Positions 33,580 through 46,320 are shown, numbered from the stretch's first letter. The stretch: 64,000 nt of DNA from Ectobius pallidus (GCA_964059195.1 CAXKWD010000003.1:198982174-199046173), one strand, 5' to 3'. Numbers and translations are program-made. The notes: a model not told the origin generated them from the letters alone.

Positions 33580-34500
33580 CCCTGCAGTGCTCGCGCGCTA
33601 TTTTAGGACATAGAAGCTCGCGTGGCGTCTGAGAGACGCCGTTCGTTTTTTACGTTGTTTCTATTGTTTTGATTGTTCATTTTGTTTTTTGAGGGTTGTC
33701 ATAGTTTATTTAATATTATTGAATATGTTTTGCATACATTGCTTAGTTAAAAATATGTGTATTAAGTCAATTTATTGAAAATGAGCATTTAACTAATCAT
33801 ATTGGACACAAATCACTGTTAGCACATTATGACTTTAATTAATTAACAATAAACAATGTTGTTAGGCATGTAACCATTTTTAAATAATTTTAAAATATTA
33901 TTGTCCTAAGACTGTGTAGGTAGGTATAACAACTTTAGAAACTTTGTCCCGCCCTACGAAATATTTAGGCCTATCACATTCACTATAATCATTATCATCA
34001 TCTGCTTCTTGTTCAGTGTCCATAGACTCACTTCTAGACTCCGCAATGTCTTCTTTAGGAGCACTATCGCAATCAAATTCTTTCTTCTTCTTCTAGCAAC
34101 TTTGCACTATCTTCCAATCATTTGGATTAGAAAGATTATGATATTTCTTCTCCTTTCCACTCATTGCCAAGCCTAAAGATAAATAATTTCCATAATAAAA
34201 TATTGGTATTTTAGGTTTATGATCACTAGTTTCTGCAAGAAATTTGTTTTAAACCAGTAACTTACCTTGTAACAGTAAAGCTCGCGTGGCGTCTCACAGA
34301 CGCCATCTACATTTTTGCAACAATAACGTCACTCCACTCTTGCTAGGCGAAAACTGGAGGGTTGCCGCTTGGATAAGTTATTTAAGACTAGTTGACCGAA
34401 AGGTAGATGGCAGGTCAGCACAATGGCCTCATAGGTATTCTAGATATGGTGAAATGAATCTGGTGTGGCGTCTGTCAGACGCCGCGCGAGCACTGCAGGG
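33580..34500 (-). mobile_element. piggyBac-like element, non-autonomous remnant
   Basis: TTAA at both edges (33576-33579 and 34501-34504) and 18-bp inverted termini CCCTGCAGTGCTCGCGCG. The minus strand around 33940-34170 reads MSGKEKKYHNLSNPNDW..., an acidic stretch, then YFVGRDKVSK, consistent with the N-terminus of a piggyBac transposase; the rest is missing. Three GGCGTCT-N3-AGACGCC palindromes lie near the ends. Confidence 0.85.
33624..33640. repeat. Subterminal palindrome of the piggyBac-like element
   Basis: GGCGTCTGAGAGACGCC. Further copies are at 34288-34304 (spacer CAC) and 34467-34483 (spacer GTC). Possible transposase-binding sites, by inference. Confidence 0.8.
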
Positions 34501-35367
34501 TTAATGTCACTCAGGTCTTATAAATTTGCAACCCATTGTTTCTGGTAAGGGCTGGAATAAGAAAAAAACAAATTCCGGTAACATAACATTTTATTGTCTA
34601 CATGGGATATTTTATTTCCCACTTCCATGTTGCCATACAACCATTTTGGGGCTAAAATGAAAAGAAAATCAATATCACCTTCACACTTTCTTCCCCAAAT
34701 ACCTTCAACATAACAATTTACACAAAGAACTAACAAAGTTCCATCCTATTTTGCCTCTTTTTATATGATTAGGGCTTGCAATAAACATCTCTATTTCTCA
34801 ACTAGTACAAAGCTTACAGCGATGAATAACATATCGATGGATAGGATATTTAGCGACTTCTGACATAGCATACTCGCTACCCATCGTTGGTACAAACTCA
34901 GGCTGAGAGAACTGAAAATGCTATTTCCATAATATGACCTCTTATTCTACATCAAAATGTGAAGTGAGAAAACGATATTCTCCATGTCCAGGATAGAGAA
35001 AGTTATATGATTGCATCACACCTGATATTTATTTGCGTTGACTTCATTCTCCATATTAGAATTACAAAAATGAATTAGTATATCGATTGCCTCTCTAATT
35101 ATTTGTCATGGCCCAGTTACTTGCAACTTCCAAAGAACACTGCAAACGATATTGCTGTCATCACGAGAACTGAAGTGCATTTGTGAATTCAGTGCACCAT
35201 TTTTAGAAATTAAATAATTTTTCAAGGAAGGGGATGGTCTGTTTGAATTCTAATGTTTGCCGCATTTCTCTCTGGGTTGAAGTGGGTATGTGTGCAAAAT
35301 TTCGTGAAATTGCTCATGTAGATTTGTATAGGGAACAAACATACATACACATTTTCAATTTTATATA

Positions 35368-36264
35368 CAGTGCCTTTTTTTTTACTCGTGGCCGGGCGAT
35401 CGGCTGAAGGTAGCTGCGAGCGCACAGTGCTTCTCACCGTTCCTGGCTCCCGCCTTTCTCCCCGTCAGTGCACACACACAGCACACCAAACACCAATTTT
35501 CTGGTCATGCAATGGCATTTCGTGTACAATATCGGGTTTTTCTGCACTCCAGTATCTGTTGTTTTTGTGTCGATACATGACCATGTAAATGAAACCATGC
35601 TTCGTCTGTGAAAAAAATTAACTTTGGGTCCATAGAGCCATCATTAACTTTACCCAACACCCAATTGCAGAAATTTACTCTACTCACAGTATCACGTGGT
35701 TGCAGTTCCTGAACTATGGTTATCTTATATGGTTTTAATTTCATAAGTTTAGTGACTTTCCAAGCCGAGAATTGTGAAACCCCCGTTTCCTGTGATAACC
35801 TACTCAGAGATTTTCTTGGGCTACGTTCTAACTTTTGTCCTATCTCATCGAGTATTTTCTCTGTAAGCACATGGCGATTTTTTTTTTATTTATTTTTTTA
35901 AATTTCTTATCAAGAACAGAACCCGTTTCTCTGAATCTGTTTACAAGTTTACGAACTGTCTCTCTGTGAGGCACAGGGATATCAGGGAATATGTCAACAA
36001 ATAGCCGGGTCACTTCTCTACAGAACTCTGTTTGCACATAGGAATCATACATGAATATGCGGTGTGCTAAAGTATACACACTTCTTGGCATTATAACAGA
36101 ACTATCACAATTTAACCACAAAGAAGAAAACAAGAACCTCCGCTAGCAACGACCCCACATGCACTGACGGGGAGAAAGGCGGGAGCCAGGAACGGTGAGA
36201 AGCACTGTGCGCTCGCAGCTACCTCCAGCCGACCGCCCGGCCACGAGTAAAAAAAAAGGCACTG
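35368..36264 (-). mobile_element. Tc1/mariner element, internally deleted
   Basis: Inverted termini of about 100 bp starting CAGTGCCTTTTTTTTTACTC, TA on both sides. Minus-strand frames encode a helix-turn-helix start (HRETVRKLVNRFRETGSV), a second HTH (SRLSQETGVS) and the first catalytic aspartate (FFTDEAWFHLHG). The region with the second Asp and third acidic residue is missing and the frame is broken between the two parts, so it is non-autonomous. Confidence 0.88.
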
Positions 36265-36330
36265 TATTACGTTACACAGTAATTTTCAATGGCTAGCATA
36301 CCAGATTGGTGCTGGTAAAAATAATAGAAA

Positions 36331-36727
36331 GGCCCATGTTACATGAACCAAAAAATGCATCCGAATGTAAGCTATCAAAAAGCATGTACATTGGGTGAGT
36401 GGGTAGGTAATGTTATAAACTATACGGACCAAATGAATGGTGCCTTCAGACATGTTTAAACTAGTGTAGAGGTTTTTTACGCCTAGCAATGTGCAAAATT
36501 GCAGAAAACGCATGCAGAAAAAATGTCTGTGAAGTTATATGTGCAGAACGTTGACCGAATGCACTACTGCCTGCGAAAGAATTCCAGCTTGCATTTTTTC
36601 AGTCAACATTCTGCCCATGTAACATACATTACGCATTTCGGTCACTGAAATTCAGCTCGTATAACATGCTCAAAATCAGCTGGTTTCAGCCTGAACGTTC
36701 GGCTGTTCAGTCTGTGTAACATGGGCC
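36331..36727. mobile_element. MITE with AGGCCCATGTTACA termini
   Basis: AGGCCCATGTTACA near 36331 is inverted near 36714-36727. The TSD is unclear. Harbinger-like termini are one possibility. Confidence 0.5.
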
Positions 36728-37187
36728 TATAACAATATAAAGGACCCATTAATATTTTAAAAAACTAGTTAATTTTCTGTATGGTTCCAGATTAGAGCTA
36801 AGATGTACTGGTATAGTTTGTTTGTATTTCCAACTCTTGCTATGGTGACACAGCAACACCATCTGCAATTAATTAAACAATTGAAAAGTATTAGCAAAAA
36901 TGATATGTTCTGTTCCTAGGTTATCATTCATAACTTGAGAACGAAACCAACAATTTAAAATATGGCTCTGGCTTTGAAGTGCATTCAGTCCATCATTATT
37001 AAAAAATTCAGATCTGTGCATGCTGCAGAAATGACTGGGCATCACAAACATTTCCTCTTGTTACGTAGATATGCCATTAGTCCTGTAACATTCCTAAACA
37101 ATCATAAATATAGCCTACTGTTAAATGGAAAGATAGGTGAATATTAGCAATAAATTTTGAACGAAAATTTTCATATAAACAGAACTA

Positions 37188-37886
37188 CAGTGAGTCCCAT
37201 GCAAAAGTTGGCCAATGACGAGGGTTTCTGCATTGCGGCGAGCACAGCTCCAACTCCCGAGCAAACGGGTGAAATATCTACGGATATAAAGCCACGATTG
37301 GTGTAATGATTCAGGTTCTCACATTTACAGTTAAAATTACAATGAAAATAACCACGTACCTCATCATAAGAGATGTTGGAAATGTTCTCCTCTTGCATCC
37401 ACACAATACTGGCACCTTTTTAGGAAATTTTCTTTCACGCACATGAGTTCAGCTTCTGAGGCAGAGTTAATTTCTCTTGTGATATTGTCTGTAAGTTCTT
37501 CTAACAGTATGTGACTATTATTTATGGGAAAACGTGAAAAATAAAGTGTATAGGTCAATTTCCCATACATTAGAAGAACTAAAAGACAATATCACAAGAG
37601 AAATTAATTCTATCTCGAAAGCTGAACTTATGCGCGTGAAATAAAATTTCCTAAAAAGGTGCCACTATTGTGCGGATGCAAGAGGAGGACATTTCCAACA
37701 TCTCTTGTGCTGAGGTACGTGGTTATTTTCATTGAAATTTTAACTGTAAATGTGAGAACTTGAATCATTACACCGATCGCGGCTTTATTTGGGTAGATAT
37801 TTCACCCGATCGCTCGGGAGTTGGAGCTGTGTCCACCGCAATGCAGAAACCCGCGTCATTGGCCAACTCTTGTGTGGGACTCACTG
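37188..37886. mobile_element. Fold-back mariner/Tc1 derivative
   Basis: TA-flanked; termini CAGTGAGTCCCATGCAAAAG. Two arms of about 330 bp are inverted copies around a spacer near 37511-37560. The left arm (minus strand) reads EELTDNITREINSASEAEL and KRCQYCVDARGEHFQHLL, the end of a mariner/Tc1-type transposase; the right arm carries a decayed copy on the plus strand. The element therefore looks like two transposon 3' ends in inverted orientation. Confidence 0.8.
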
Positions 37887-39417
37887 TACTTATTTTAATT
37901 CATTTGGAATGGGAAGACACAAGTTGAAGAATATTAATACATAACGCTCGCTACTTCATTATAATTTATTACTTACTAGTAACCGGTTTTTAAGAGGACA
38001 TCCTGCTCATCATCTACATCCAGCTGGAAGTGAGTGTATAGCTCAGGGGTGAGCAAAAATGATTTGGCTTGCCATTATTTGAAATTTGTAAACATTACAA
38101 ATTAAATACCTTAATTCTCAAGCTTATTCAAAATATAGATATAGATTTGGCATTTTTACATAATGAACATTTTGTACACAACCATCGGAAACTGTATTGA
38201 ATCTCAGCATCGCCTGATGAGGGAGAGTGCATCAGTGGTTTAAATGAATCAGTGCTATTCAATGGAACACCAATGAAGTTTTAAAGTAGGAAGAGGTATT
38301 AATGATGTTATATTTAAATGCCTGTGCTATTGAAATCTCCATGTATGCAAAGTATCAAAGTAAATAATTAAACAGAAAGATTTAACAGTTAGGGAAAAAC
38401 TATTCATCCAAAAAAAAACAAGGAAATAGTTATGAATTTCGACATCACAGCAAAAGACAACCTCAAGGAAGGTTATTTTTTCATTTCATTGGTGCTTTCA
38501 CTATTTAATAAAGGTTTATATTCTGTTGTTTAAGTGACTCGCTTATTAGTATGTTTCTATACAAGTTTATAATTTCTAAAGTCTATAATAACTTAAAAAG
38601 TCTGCTTTGTTTCTGAGAATGATTTTTATTTTAACCAAGTCTGTAGATTATATATGATTGGGTCATTTTAGATATTACATTTCCTATTTTTAATGTTAGC
38701 TCAAATCTGAAAATCTTATTTTTATATAAATTATGTTAGTAACAAGACTTATCGACAGAATTTATCTCTGCTCAGAAACATTGGAATAAATAGTGACTAA
38801 GAAAACATATAAATAGTGCAACAATCTCAACTTTTACAACAACAAAAACCAAACAAACAAAAAAAGTTAGCATTTATCTTCCCCATGCCCTTCATATGTT
38901 AGGAAGATTTAGTTTTTGTTATAGTATTTTTCCTATTATTTTTTAAATTTTATAACTAACTTGAAGTTTAAAGTTTATTATGGGTCTTATTTGTATTTTT
39001 CTTTGTGCATTTTAATTTGAGACCTTAGTTATGGAGTAGTTACTTTTCTGCGTTTGTAATGGTGTACAGAAAATTATCAGGTGGGTCTTTATCTAAAATA
39101 AACATTTTTTTCTATAAATTCAAGTGTTTTGTCAATGTGGTCTTGTTTGTACAGTAGAACTATCATATGAATTGCCTATGTCGGCTATGAGGGTCTACAT
39201 GAGACCTCTATTAGTTTTTTTGCTAACAGTATTTTGTGATCTTAAAGAAATCAGATTCCATCTGACATTTTTTGAAAAACTGAGTTTTTTAATGCTCTGT
39301 AACAAATTAATTGAGATTTTTATTCCTATCTAAGTGTCATGAGTATCCGCTAATTAGTTTTGTTACAGTCATGGTGAATAAGCTCTACTCCAAAATATTT
39401 GTCAAGTTAGAGTAATA
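37887..39417. other. No gene seen
   Basis: AT-rich sequence with stops in all frames; no recognised repeat apart from short A/T runs. Confidence 0.4.
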
Positions 39418-39419
39418 TA

Positions 39420-39945
39420 GAGTGTCCCAATAAGAACGCCAGATTTAATAATGGACAAAATAGATTTTGTTTTCAAGAAATGACATATATTTATATATGA
39501 ATACAAAGGGCACATGTTCCGATTTATGAATGCTCTGCAGCTAGTGACTCTGTCCATGAAATTTGTGATAATTCTTGCACAGTCTTGCGCCTAGATTTGG
39601 GCGATGACACGTCAAAGTTCCTGCTTCAGGTCTTGTATGGTTCGGGGATTGTGTTCATAAACCTGCAATTTAAGAAACCCCCAAAGAAAGAAGCCTACAA
39701 ACAGTTGATACATTAGGCGCATTATTCCAGCCTAAGAGCGCACGAAGCTTTCGAACAGTTTGAGCATAACACTCACTATTCTTGTAATAAGTTTTGACAA
39801 TTAAAACTCATTGTTCAGCAGTGTTGCACTCCATACCAAGTAATTGCAACAAATACAGGAAACAGAAAAGCTAACTACAGTGTTGCTAATCCCACAGCAT
39901 AAAAATGGTGGCCAATTCAAATCAGGCATTCTTATTGGGACACCC
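39420..39945 (-). mobile_element. Tc1/mariner-related remnant
   Basis: Termini RGTGTCCCAATAAGAAYGCC inverted. Decayed minus-strand frames read EQxVLIVKTYYKNSECYAQT (helix-turn-helix start) and, nearer 39420, NLGARLCKNYHKFHGQSH (C-terminal part). The catalytic domain is deleted. Confidence 0.6.
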
Positions 39946-40248
39946 TTTAAAACAATTCTATCTGTTTACTTATGTTGTTTTAAGGAATATTTGCTGATTT
40001 TACTTTTTTGGACATTTTATGACCAAATTGACTCGATCTATGCTTTCTACAGATTGTGAAGAAAACTTAAAATTAGGCTGTTATTCAACTTCTATTTCCT
40101 TTGAAAAATTGCCAGCTGCCATTCAAAACATTCTCAAAAAATGTTATTTTACTACATAACGAAAATGTTTTGCTGCAACATTTATGGTAGGAATAGTTAA
40201 ATTATCTAACTTGCTACCAGACTGTTATTCTCATATCAAACTGTCTCC

Positions 40249-40427
40249 CAGTGGCGGACGCAGGGGGGGGGGGATAGGGGGGTTACATCCCCCCCGAAAT
40301 TTGAAAAAAAGTACTCTAATTGGCCAGTTTTATAAACTAATTGTATATGTAAGTTGATTAATTTTTTTTTGTATTCTTTCTACCTATTCAAATCCCCCCC
40401 CGAAAAAAATTTCTGCGTCCGCAACTG
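40249..40427. mobile_element. hAT MITE, family CAGTGGCGGAC, copy 2
   Basis: Same element as 21156-21335, with perfect TSD CTGTCTCC at 40241-40248 and 40428-40435. Confidence 0.92.
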
Positions 40428-40794
40428 CTGTCTCCCGTGATTATTACTCAGCATTGTCTAGGCTGCGAGTTATTACTGATATTACATGCTATCATCAATG
40501 AAATACGTCTTATAGATTGTGATATCAAGGATTCTGGTTCTATTTGTATAAGACATGAATTCATGTTCAGAAAGCAATAATGAAGATGTAACACCTAAGA
40601 GCGGGGCCACTTCTTCCAATAGGCTATTACATTGTTCTGGAATTTATTTTCCATTTTCACAGGTTTCAATCTTACAAAGGGTTGTGTTTTAAAAAAACAA
40701 AGTACTAAAAATATGATCACACAGGATTAGAATGAGGGAATAATTCAAATAGGTCTGTAAATTAAAAAATTTGATTCGTATATAACGTTCTTTA

Positions 40795-41160
40795 TTATTA
40801 TATGGCAGTGGATGTTGGATGCTGAATAAAAGGGATGAAAGCAGAATAAATATATCAGAGACGAAATTTTTGAGAGCAGTAAAGGGATGCACATAAAGAG
40901 ACCACATTAGAAGTAAAGATATACATAGAGAATTTTAAATTATAGGCCTACCCCTCCTAGATAAAGTTAAAACACAAAGCACAAAAACACAAAGTGAATT
41001 CAGCATCTAGAAAGAATGGAAGAGCGTAGAATACCCAAAAAAAGCCTGGAAATATGCACTTGTAGGCAAGAGATCCCAAGGAAGACCAAGAAGGCGGTGG
41101 AATCAAACGGAACAGGCCAGAAGGCCTATGCTGTGAAGTTGATGATGATAATGCTAGTTC
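40795..41160 (+). mobile_element. LINE fragment (RT C-terminal end)
   Basis: Degenerate frame reads GCWMLNKRDESRINISETKF, then AVKGCT, and later GKRSQGRPRRRW, the usual C-terminal landmarks of an endonuclease/RT LINE. A (GAT)n-like tail follows. The clade is uncertain. Confidence 0.6.
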
Positions 41161-41810
41161 TTGGCTTTATTATGTGCTAGTTTAAATAAGATTGAACGAT
41201 CGGGTTTTGCTGGAGAGGGGGTCACACTTTAAACTGCTTTCCAGTAAAATTTAGTTGGGTGCATATACAACCTTTTTACTTTAAGGTTGTAACTAGGCTA
41301 CCGGTATTTAAAACATGGATATTAGAGGAACTGATTAGGGAATTATTATTTTGAGAAGAAGGGATTCTTAATAAAGAATCTACACTATGGCATAAATCAA
41401 CATTTAATTTCTGAATACAGCAAACACATCTCAATCATCTAAACTCCTATGAAGGGAATTCATTTCAACATTCTCTATCATTCTTCCATTATAATAATAT
41501 GTAAAACATTTTGAAAGCAAGAGATAAGCAAAAAAAAAAATGGGTATTTATAAATGTTAACAACATATTACCATATACTTGGAAAAATGTTTGATGCAAA
41601 AAATTAAATATCTTCTCCAGACTTAAAAGTAGGCTGTATTTGAAAAAAGAAATACAGGCATTTCTCCATGATCTGAATTTCTTAAATAGTAGGCCTACAT
41701 GCCAGAAATCACAGATCATATATAAAAATTTGTAACTGAAAAACTAATAGATGTTGGAATGATATCAGATGCAATTGGATCATGCAATTCCCGAGTCAAT
41801 TACTTATTAC

Positions 41811-42444
41811 TAAACCTGGAATTTTAAGCTCTAAAAAAAATAGTTTTAGGCACCTAAAATAGGCTTTTAAAACAGAAAATAGACACTTAAAATATGCTTT
41901 AAAAATATGTAAATAGACTTTAAAATACTACAATATGCTCTTCAACTGAAATGTGATCTTTTTTCACTGTAAGAAATGTGGTATACCTATTCTTAACAGA
42001 AATAATTGCAAAATTAAGACAGAATTAAAAATACATTTATCAAAAACAGTTTTGGTTTATATGAAAAATTGACACGGTACGCCCCTTCTTACTATACACC
42101 TGCTTCTTGTTGTTTTGAGCTAATCCTCCCCCGTCAGTCACCATTGCTTTGGCGACAAATGTTTGGGAAGTTTCTGTGAAAAGCCCACCCTTTGCTGTTC
42201 TACTCTTCATTCAGGGATGTCCATTAAATGATTGTAAAAGTTACAGAAGTTGAATTTTATTTTAAATGTGCAAAATAGGCACTAAAATAGTAAAAATAGG
42301 CTCCAAAGGTCCAAATAGGCATTTTAGGGCTCTATAAAACTCTATAAATATAAGTGATTTATCATGAAATGTCAACATATTTAAAAATTTTCATGTTATT
42401 TCATAAGGAACAAAATAGGCATTCGCCTTAAAATCCCAGGTCTA
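41811..42444. mobile_element. hAT MITE, family ACCTGGGATTTT, copy 1
   Basis: Termini TAAACCTGGAATTTTAAG and (inverted) TAGACCTGGGATTTTAAGG; perfect TSD CTTATTAC. The interior is full of AAATAGGC motifs. A sister copy is at 54241-54894. Confidence 0.88.
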
Positions 42445-42975
42445 CTTATTACACTACTGGTATTGTTGTGATCACCTTCAGAACTATCATCAAAATATTC
42501 TCAACCATAAACATCATTTGCCAGCAAGTATTTCTTTATATGTAAGAGAATATTTTGTAGTAGTACCTCATTTTACAGGAATCTCCCAAAATTATAACAT
42601 GTTTTCTTTTTGAAAAATCAATTTTTTTGGAAAAGAATTGTCAATGTTTATACATGTTTTGATTCCTAAGAATTTGATTATTGTGGTTGGAAAAAGAAAT
42701 TGCCATTCTTCTGCCATCTGCCAACGACAGAGGTAACAATTTGATGAAAGGTTTGAAAGCAGCAATGTACCAGAGGACAGCATTTACTAACCTGGCAACC
42801 CGGGTTAAGCAGTCAGTGTGTTAACACACAGGGGGCATGAGTTAAGCAATTCAAGACAAATGTTAACTTTCTGAACCTATAAACTGATACCGGTACTAAG
42901 ATTACTCACTAAAATATTTCTATTGCACATTTTCTGGACCACATAAGGCCTATACTATTTTGTATGTTACCTGAG
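42445..42975. other. 3' flank of the desaturase-like gene; no separate gene
   Basis: Lies downstream of the stop codon at 42976-42978 on the minus strand and probably contains the 3' UTR. No clear polyadenylation site could be fixed by eye. Confidence 0.4.
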
Positions 42976-43276
42976 TCAGTTATGCTTGTCTTTGGAGGTT
43001 CCAGGGGGGTTGGGATTGGGCTGGGTCCTCGCCAGTTGTCGGAACTGGCCAGTGAAGAGGTCTGCTATTGTTCCAATCTTGTAAGAAACACCAAACTCTT
43101 TGCATGTCTCATAGAAAGCAGGGTACAACTTCTTGAGGTGCCAGTGGTCCACTGTGGGAAACATGTGATGCATCAAGTGGTCGCCAAACGTCACCAGCAC
43201 CAGGAAGAAGTTGCTGTTCACCTCTGTGCGATCTCTCACAGCATCCACCTGCCCCAAGCCCCAGTCTCGATCTTGT
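42976..43276 (-). CDS. Cyt-b5-r: Cytochrome b5-related desaturase-like protein, last coding exon
   Basis: Membrane protein of the fatty-acid desaturase superfamily; insect Cyt-b5-r proteins pair a b5-like N-terminus with a desaturase-like domain in the endoplasmic reticulum. The exon starts after acceptor ACATTGCAG and encodes about 100 residues: DWGLGQVDAVRDR, then the third histidine box in TFGDHLMHHMFPTVDHWHL, then CKEFGVSYKIG and GQFRQLARTQP, ending at TGA. The split codon (AG|A, Arg) joins in phase with the exon at 46418-46642. The biochemical substrate is not shown by sequence. Confidence 0.85.
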
Positions 43277-43718
43277 CTGCAATGTACATGTGTTTGTGTT
43301 ATCAGTCTCACATATGAGATTGCATTAAACACAGTATAACAATACAACAATTTTTGAAAATAAAACAATTTATGATAGCTTTTCAGGATTCCAGCCAGGT
43401 GATAAGGTTGCAACTGTCCAAGCTTTAGGGCACTTTGGGAAGAAGTGAGAAAGTTGGGAAAAGGAGATTCTTTATACTGTGACAGAGTTGACAGATCAGC
43501 TCTGCCATTAGTACTAGTAATCTTTTTTCCCCTTAGCCTAAGTGCTTAGGCTGTCTCAAATGTAACTTAAGTTACACTATATTTTTTTTATCCGTGTAGT
43601 AAGCGGGAAAAGTCTGAGAACCACAGGGAGTTTATGTCTGGGTGGCAGCATTATAAACTTCCTATGTGTGTGCATCCATCAGTCCACCAGTCAGGGTCCA
43701 GTCACTATGGAGATACCG

Positions 43719-44109
43719 CTTGCTCCCACCACCGATTGCGAAGTTTGTGGTGTTATTCGTTTTTTGTCAGCAAAAAATAAAAAAGCAACTGAAATTCATC
43801 GTGAGTAGTGAAGTGTTTATGGTGAAGACGTTATGTCAAGTTTAGAAAGGATGTCATCAAGTGTTAGGCGCCGATCCGTTTCAATTACCTTTTGAACATC
43901 TTCAATAACAGTCAGGATGTGGGAAGTGGAAGGACGGCCGCTTCATTGTTCATTGTGTAATGTTGTTCTCCCTTCAGTGAATGATTGGCACCAATGAGAA
44001 ACCATTGGCCTTGACATAACGTCTTCACCATAAACACTACACAACTTGCGATGAATTTCAGTTGCATTTTTATAACACCACAAACTTCACAATCGGCGGT
44101 AGGAGCAAG
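43719..44109. mobile_element. Inverted pair of mariner 5' ends
   Basis: Arms 43719-43840 and 44011-44109 are reverse complements. The left arm reads CGVIRFLSAKNKKATEIHRE on the plus strand, the helix-turn-helix start of a mariner transposase; the right arm carries the same on the minus strand. It lies in the last intron of the desaturase-like gene. Confidence 0.7.
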
Positions 44110-44149
44110 TGGAATGTTTGACTGTTATGACTGCACTGGGTGTTGCGCT

Positions 44150-44670
44150 GTTGCACATTAAACAAGGCTGCACCACTCAACGTTTGCACCAAGAAGAACA
44201 GCGTGCAGTTATCTGTTTTTTGTCGTCTCAAGGTGTAAAAGGAGCTGAAATTCATCAAACAATATGGAAGCAATGTTTTACCATGGTGAAGCATGTATGA
44301 ATGGATTGAAATACTCAAAAATGGTGTGAAGGACGAGGAAAGAACAGGACGCCCATCCACATCCACAAGTGATGCCAACAGTGAGGAAGTGTGTATCCAT
44401 GATTCAGACAAACTGAAGAGTGATCCACCTAAAGGTGCCTTAAGTGGCCATCGATTCACCACAGACCAACAATTGAAGGAAGTGGTGCATACGTGGCTTG
44501 CTACTCACTTGAAAAACTTTTTTTCTGAGGGCATCAGAAAACTTTTGCAACGTTGCATCAAATGCATTGAGAAGCATGGGAACTAGGTTGAAAAATGAGG
44601 TAATGGAAAGTTTTATTTTGTTGTTGCAATACATTTAAAAAAGAGAATGCATATACTTATTGACTTACCC
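44150..44670 (+). mobile_element. Internally deleted mariner
   Basis: N-terminal transposase residues (EEQRAVICFLSSQGVKGAEI, then a frameshift, YEWIEILKNGVKDEERTGRP) are joined almost directly to C-terminal ones (LSGHRFTTDQQLKEVVHTWL, then IRKLLQRCIKCIEKHGN) with the whole catalytic core missing. A TATTGACTTACCCTTGTA terminus follows. Confidence 0.8.
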
Positions 44671-44679
44671 TTGTATGTA

Positions 44680-46320
44680 CGAGGGCCATTCAATAATTAA
44701 AGAGACAAACTGACCTAAGCACTTATTTTTACAAAACAAGACCGTTCCTACTTTTCAACATAATCCCCATCAAAATTTATGCACTTGTCCCAACGAGTTA
44801 CTAGCTCTTTTATACCGGCTGCAAAGAACTCTTTGTCTTGGTGTCAGAGCCAATTTCCCACAAATTTCTTGACATCCTCGTTATCCTGGAACTTCTTCCC
44901 ACGTAATGCCTCCTTTAGTGGACCAAACAATTCGAGTTTCAAGTGAGGAAGTTGCAACTTCAACAGGCCGGTCAGAACGGTGTTCATCAGTCACTGATTC
45001 TCGACCACTTTTGAACTGTTCTACCCACTTGTAAACATTTCCACGGTTCATACAACTATCACCATACACTTTAGTCATTGTAGAGTATATATTAGCTGGT
45101 TTTTCACCTTCAGCAATCAAAAAACGAATGACAGAACGATGTTCAACCAATGTGGAATTTTCAAGAAGACCCGACATCGTTAAACTTAATTTTGAGGTTA
45201 TAAATGGAGCAATGTTGATCCATCAGCTGATTAGAACTTATCCCAGTGATGCAAACTTAAAATCCTAAGGGCCTGTACGACGACCACCTGATATCATATT
45301 TATCTGCCAGGTAGAGAACGTATCTGGAAGTTGGCCAAGATTTGCATATTATGATCTCCTGACAAAATCTGTCTGGCAGGACAACTTCCAGGAGGATGGA
45401 GTGGCTGACAAACTTCCAACTGCTAGTTAGGGAAGCTTGGTGGAAACAAGATGGCAGCATTCCAAAGCTTCCTGGCCACCAGAAGAAATATGCGGACTAG
45501 GAAGTTGCCAGTAAGGAGTTTTTGGTTGTGAAACGTCACGGTTGCCAGTCGGGAGATGAGTTGATGGACGAAGTTATAAAAGGGGCGAACTGACCAGTTT
45601 GGTTCTCTACTCTCTTCTCCACTTGGACGCCATCAGCCAAGAGCATCCCGGTGCAAGTATATTTAAAAATTGTGTAGCGTCTTCAACATGAAGCCACTAT
45701 GTAAGTACTCAATGTAATTTCATTTAATTTAAATATTAATAAACTAGTAATTTGTTTATTGTTGGTAAAACTAGCTTTGGTAATTGGTGCTTGAGATGTA
45801 CTGTTCCTTACCGTTGTCCTCGAGGTTACAACGGTAATATAAATTTTGAGCCATCCTGATAAATCGTGTCCCGGGGTAAAAGGGTGTAAGAATGAATTTG
45901 GGCCCCCGGGATACGACACCAGAAGATTTAATTTACACAAAAATGTGATTTTATGCTCACATATGAATGAAATAGAATTGCATAAATAGATTAATGCACT
46001 TACAACGATATGTTCTTGTGTAATTTAATTGCACAAATACAAATCCGAGCTGCCGCACCTAGCGGAGGACTAGCGAACTACAACAAACTCACCTCTTTGA
46101 TCAATGAGCTAAGGACCATTTTACAAAATTTTACTGCGTTCTTCCCGATAGCAGTTCAGTGGTGGTATTACAAGACATCTTCTAGTTAAGCTATCTGGAA
46201 GTCACTTATCGGGAGGAATTGTCGTCAGGTGGTAATACAGGCTCTAAATGTATCAAACTTGTACTGCCAACCATCTTTTCCCCAGACCAATTTGTCTCTT
46301 TAATTATTGAATGACCCTCG
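44680..46320 (-). mobile_element. Mariner, internally deleted, with a nested element
   Basis: 31-bp inverted termini CGAGGGNCATTCAATAATTA..., TA on both sides. Minus-strand N-terminus HRSVIRFLIAEGEKPANIYS, VYGDSCMNRGNVYKWVEQFK then, after a frameshift, C-terminal DNEDVKKFVGNWL, FFAAGIKELVTRWDKCINFD. The catalytic core is deleted. A 976-bp element at 45269-46244 sits in the 5' UTR. Confidence 0.88.
45269..46244. mobile_element. Harbinger-like non-autonomous element nested in mariner
   Basis: Imperfect inverted termini GGGCCTGTACGACGACCACC and GAGCCTGTATTACCACCTGA, with TAA on both sides (45266-45268, 46245-46247). A 3-bp TSD and a GGGCC start fit PIF/Harbinger. No transposase recognised. Confidence 0.65.

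Larger units (their letters stand above)
33407..35366 (+). repeat. Repeat family E, copy 5, split by piggyBac and followed by Tc1
   Basis: Starts ACTAGCTTACAGTGCCCGG. It is interrupted at 33576-34504 by a piggyBac-like element and continues to 35366, where a Tc1/mariner element enters at its (TA)-rich end. Same + orientation as all other E copies. Confidence 0.7.

Noticed and set aside
42964..43317. Plus-strand 117-residue frame
   Set aside because: Antisense shadow of the desaturase-like exon 42976-43276.
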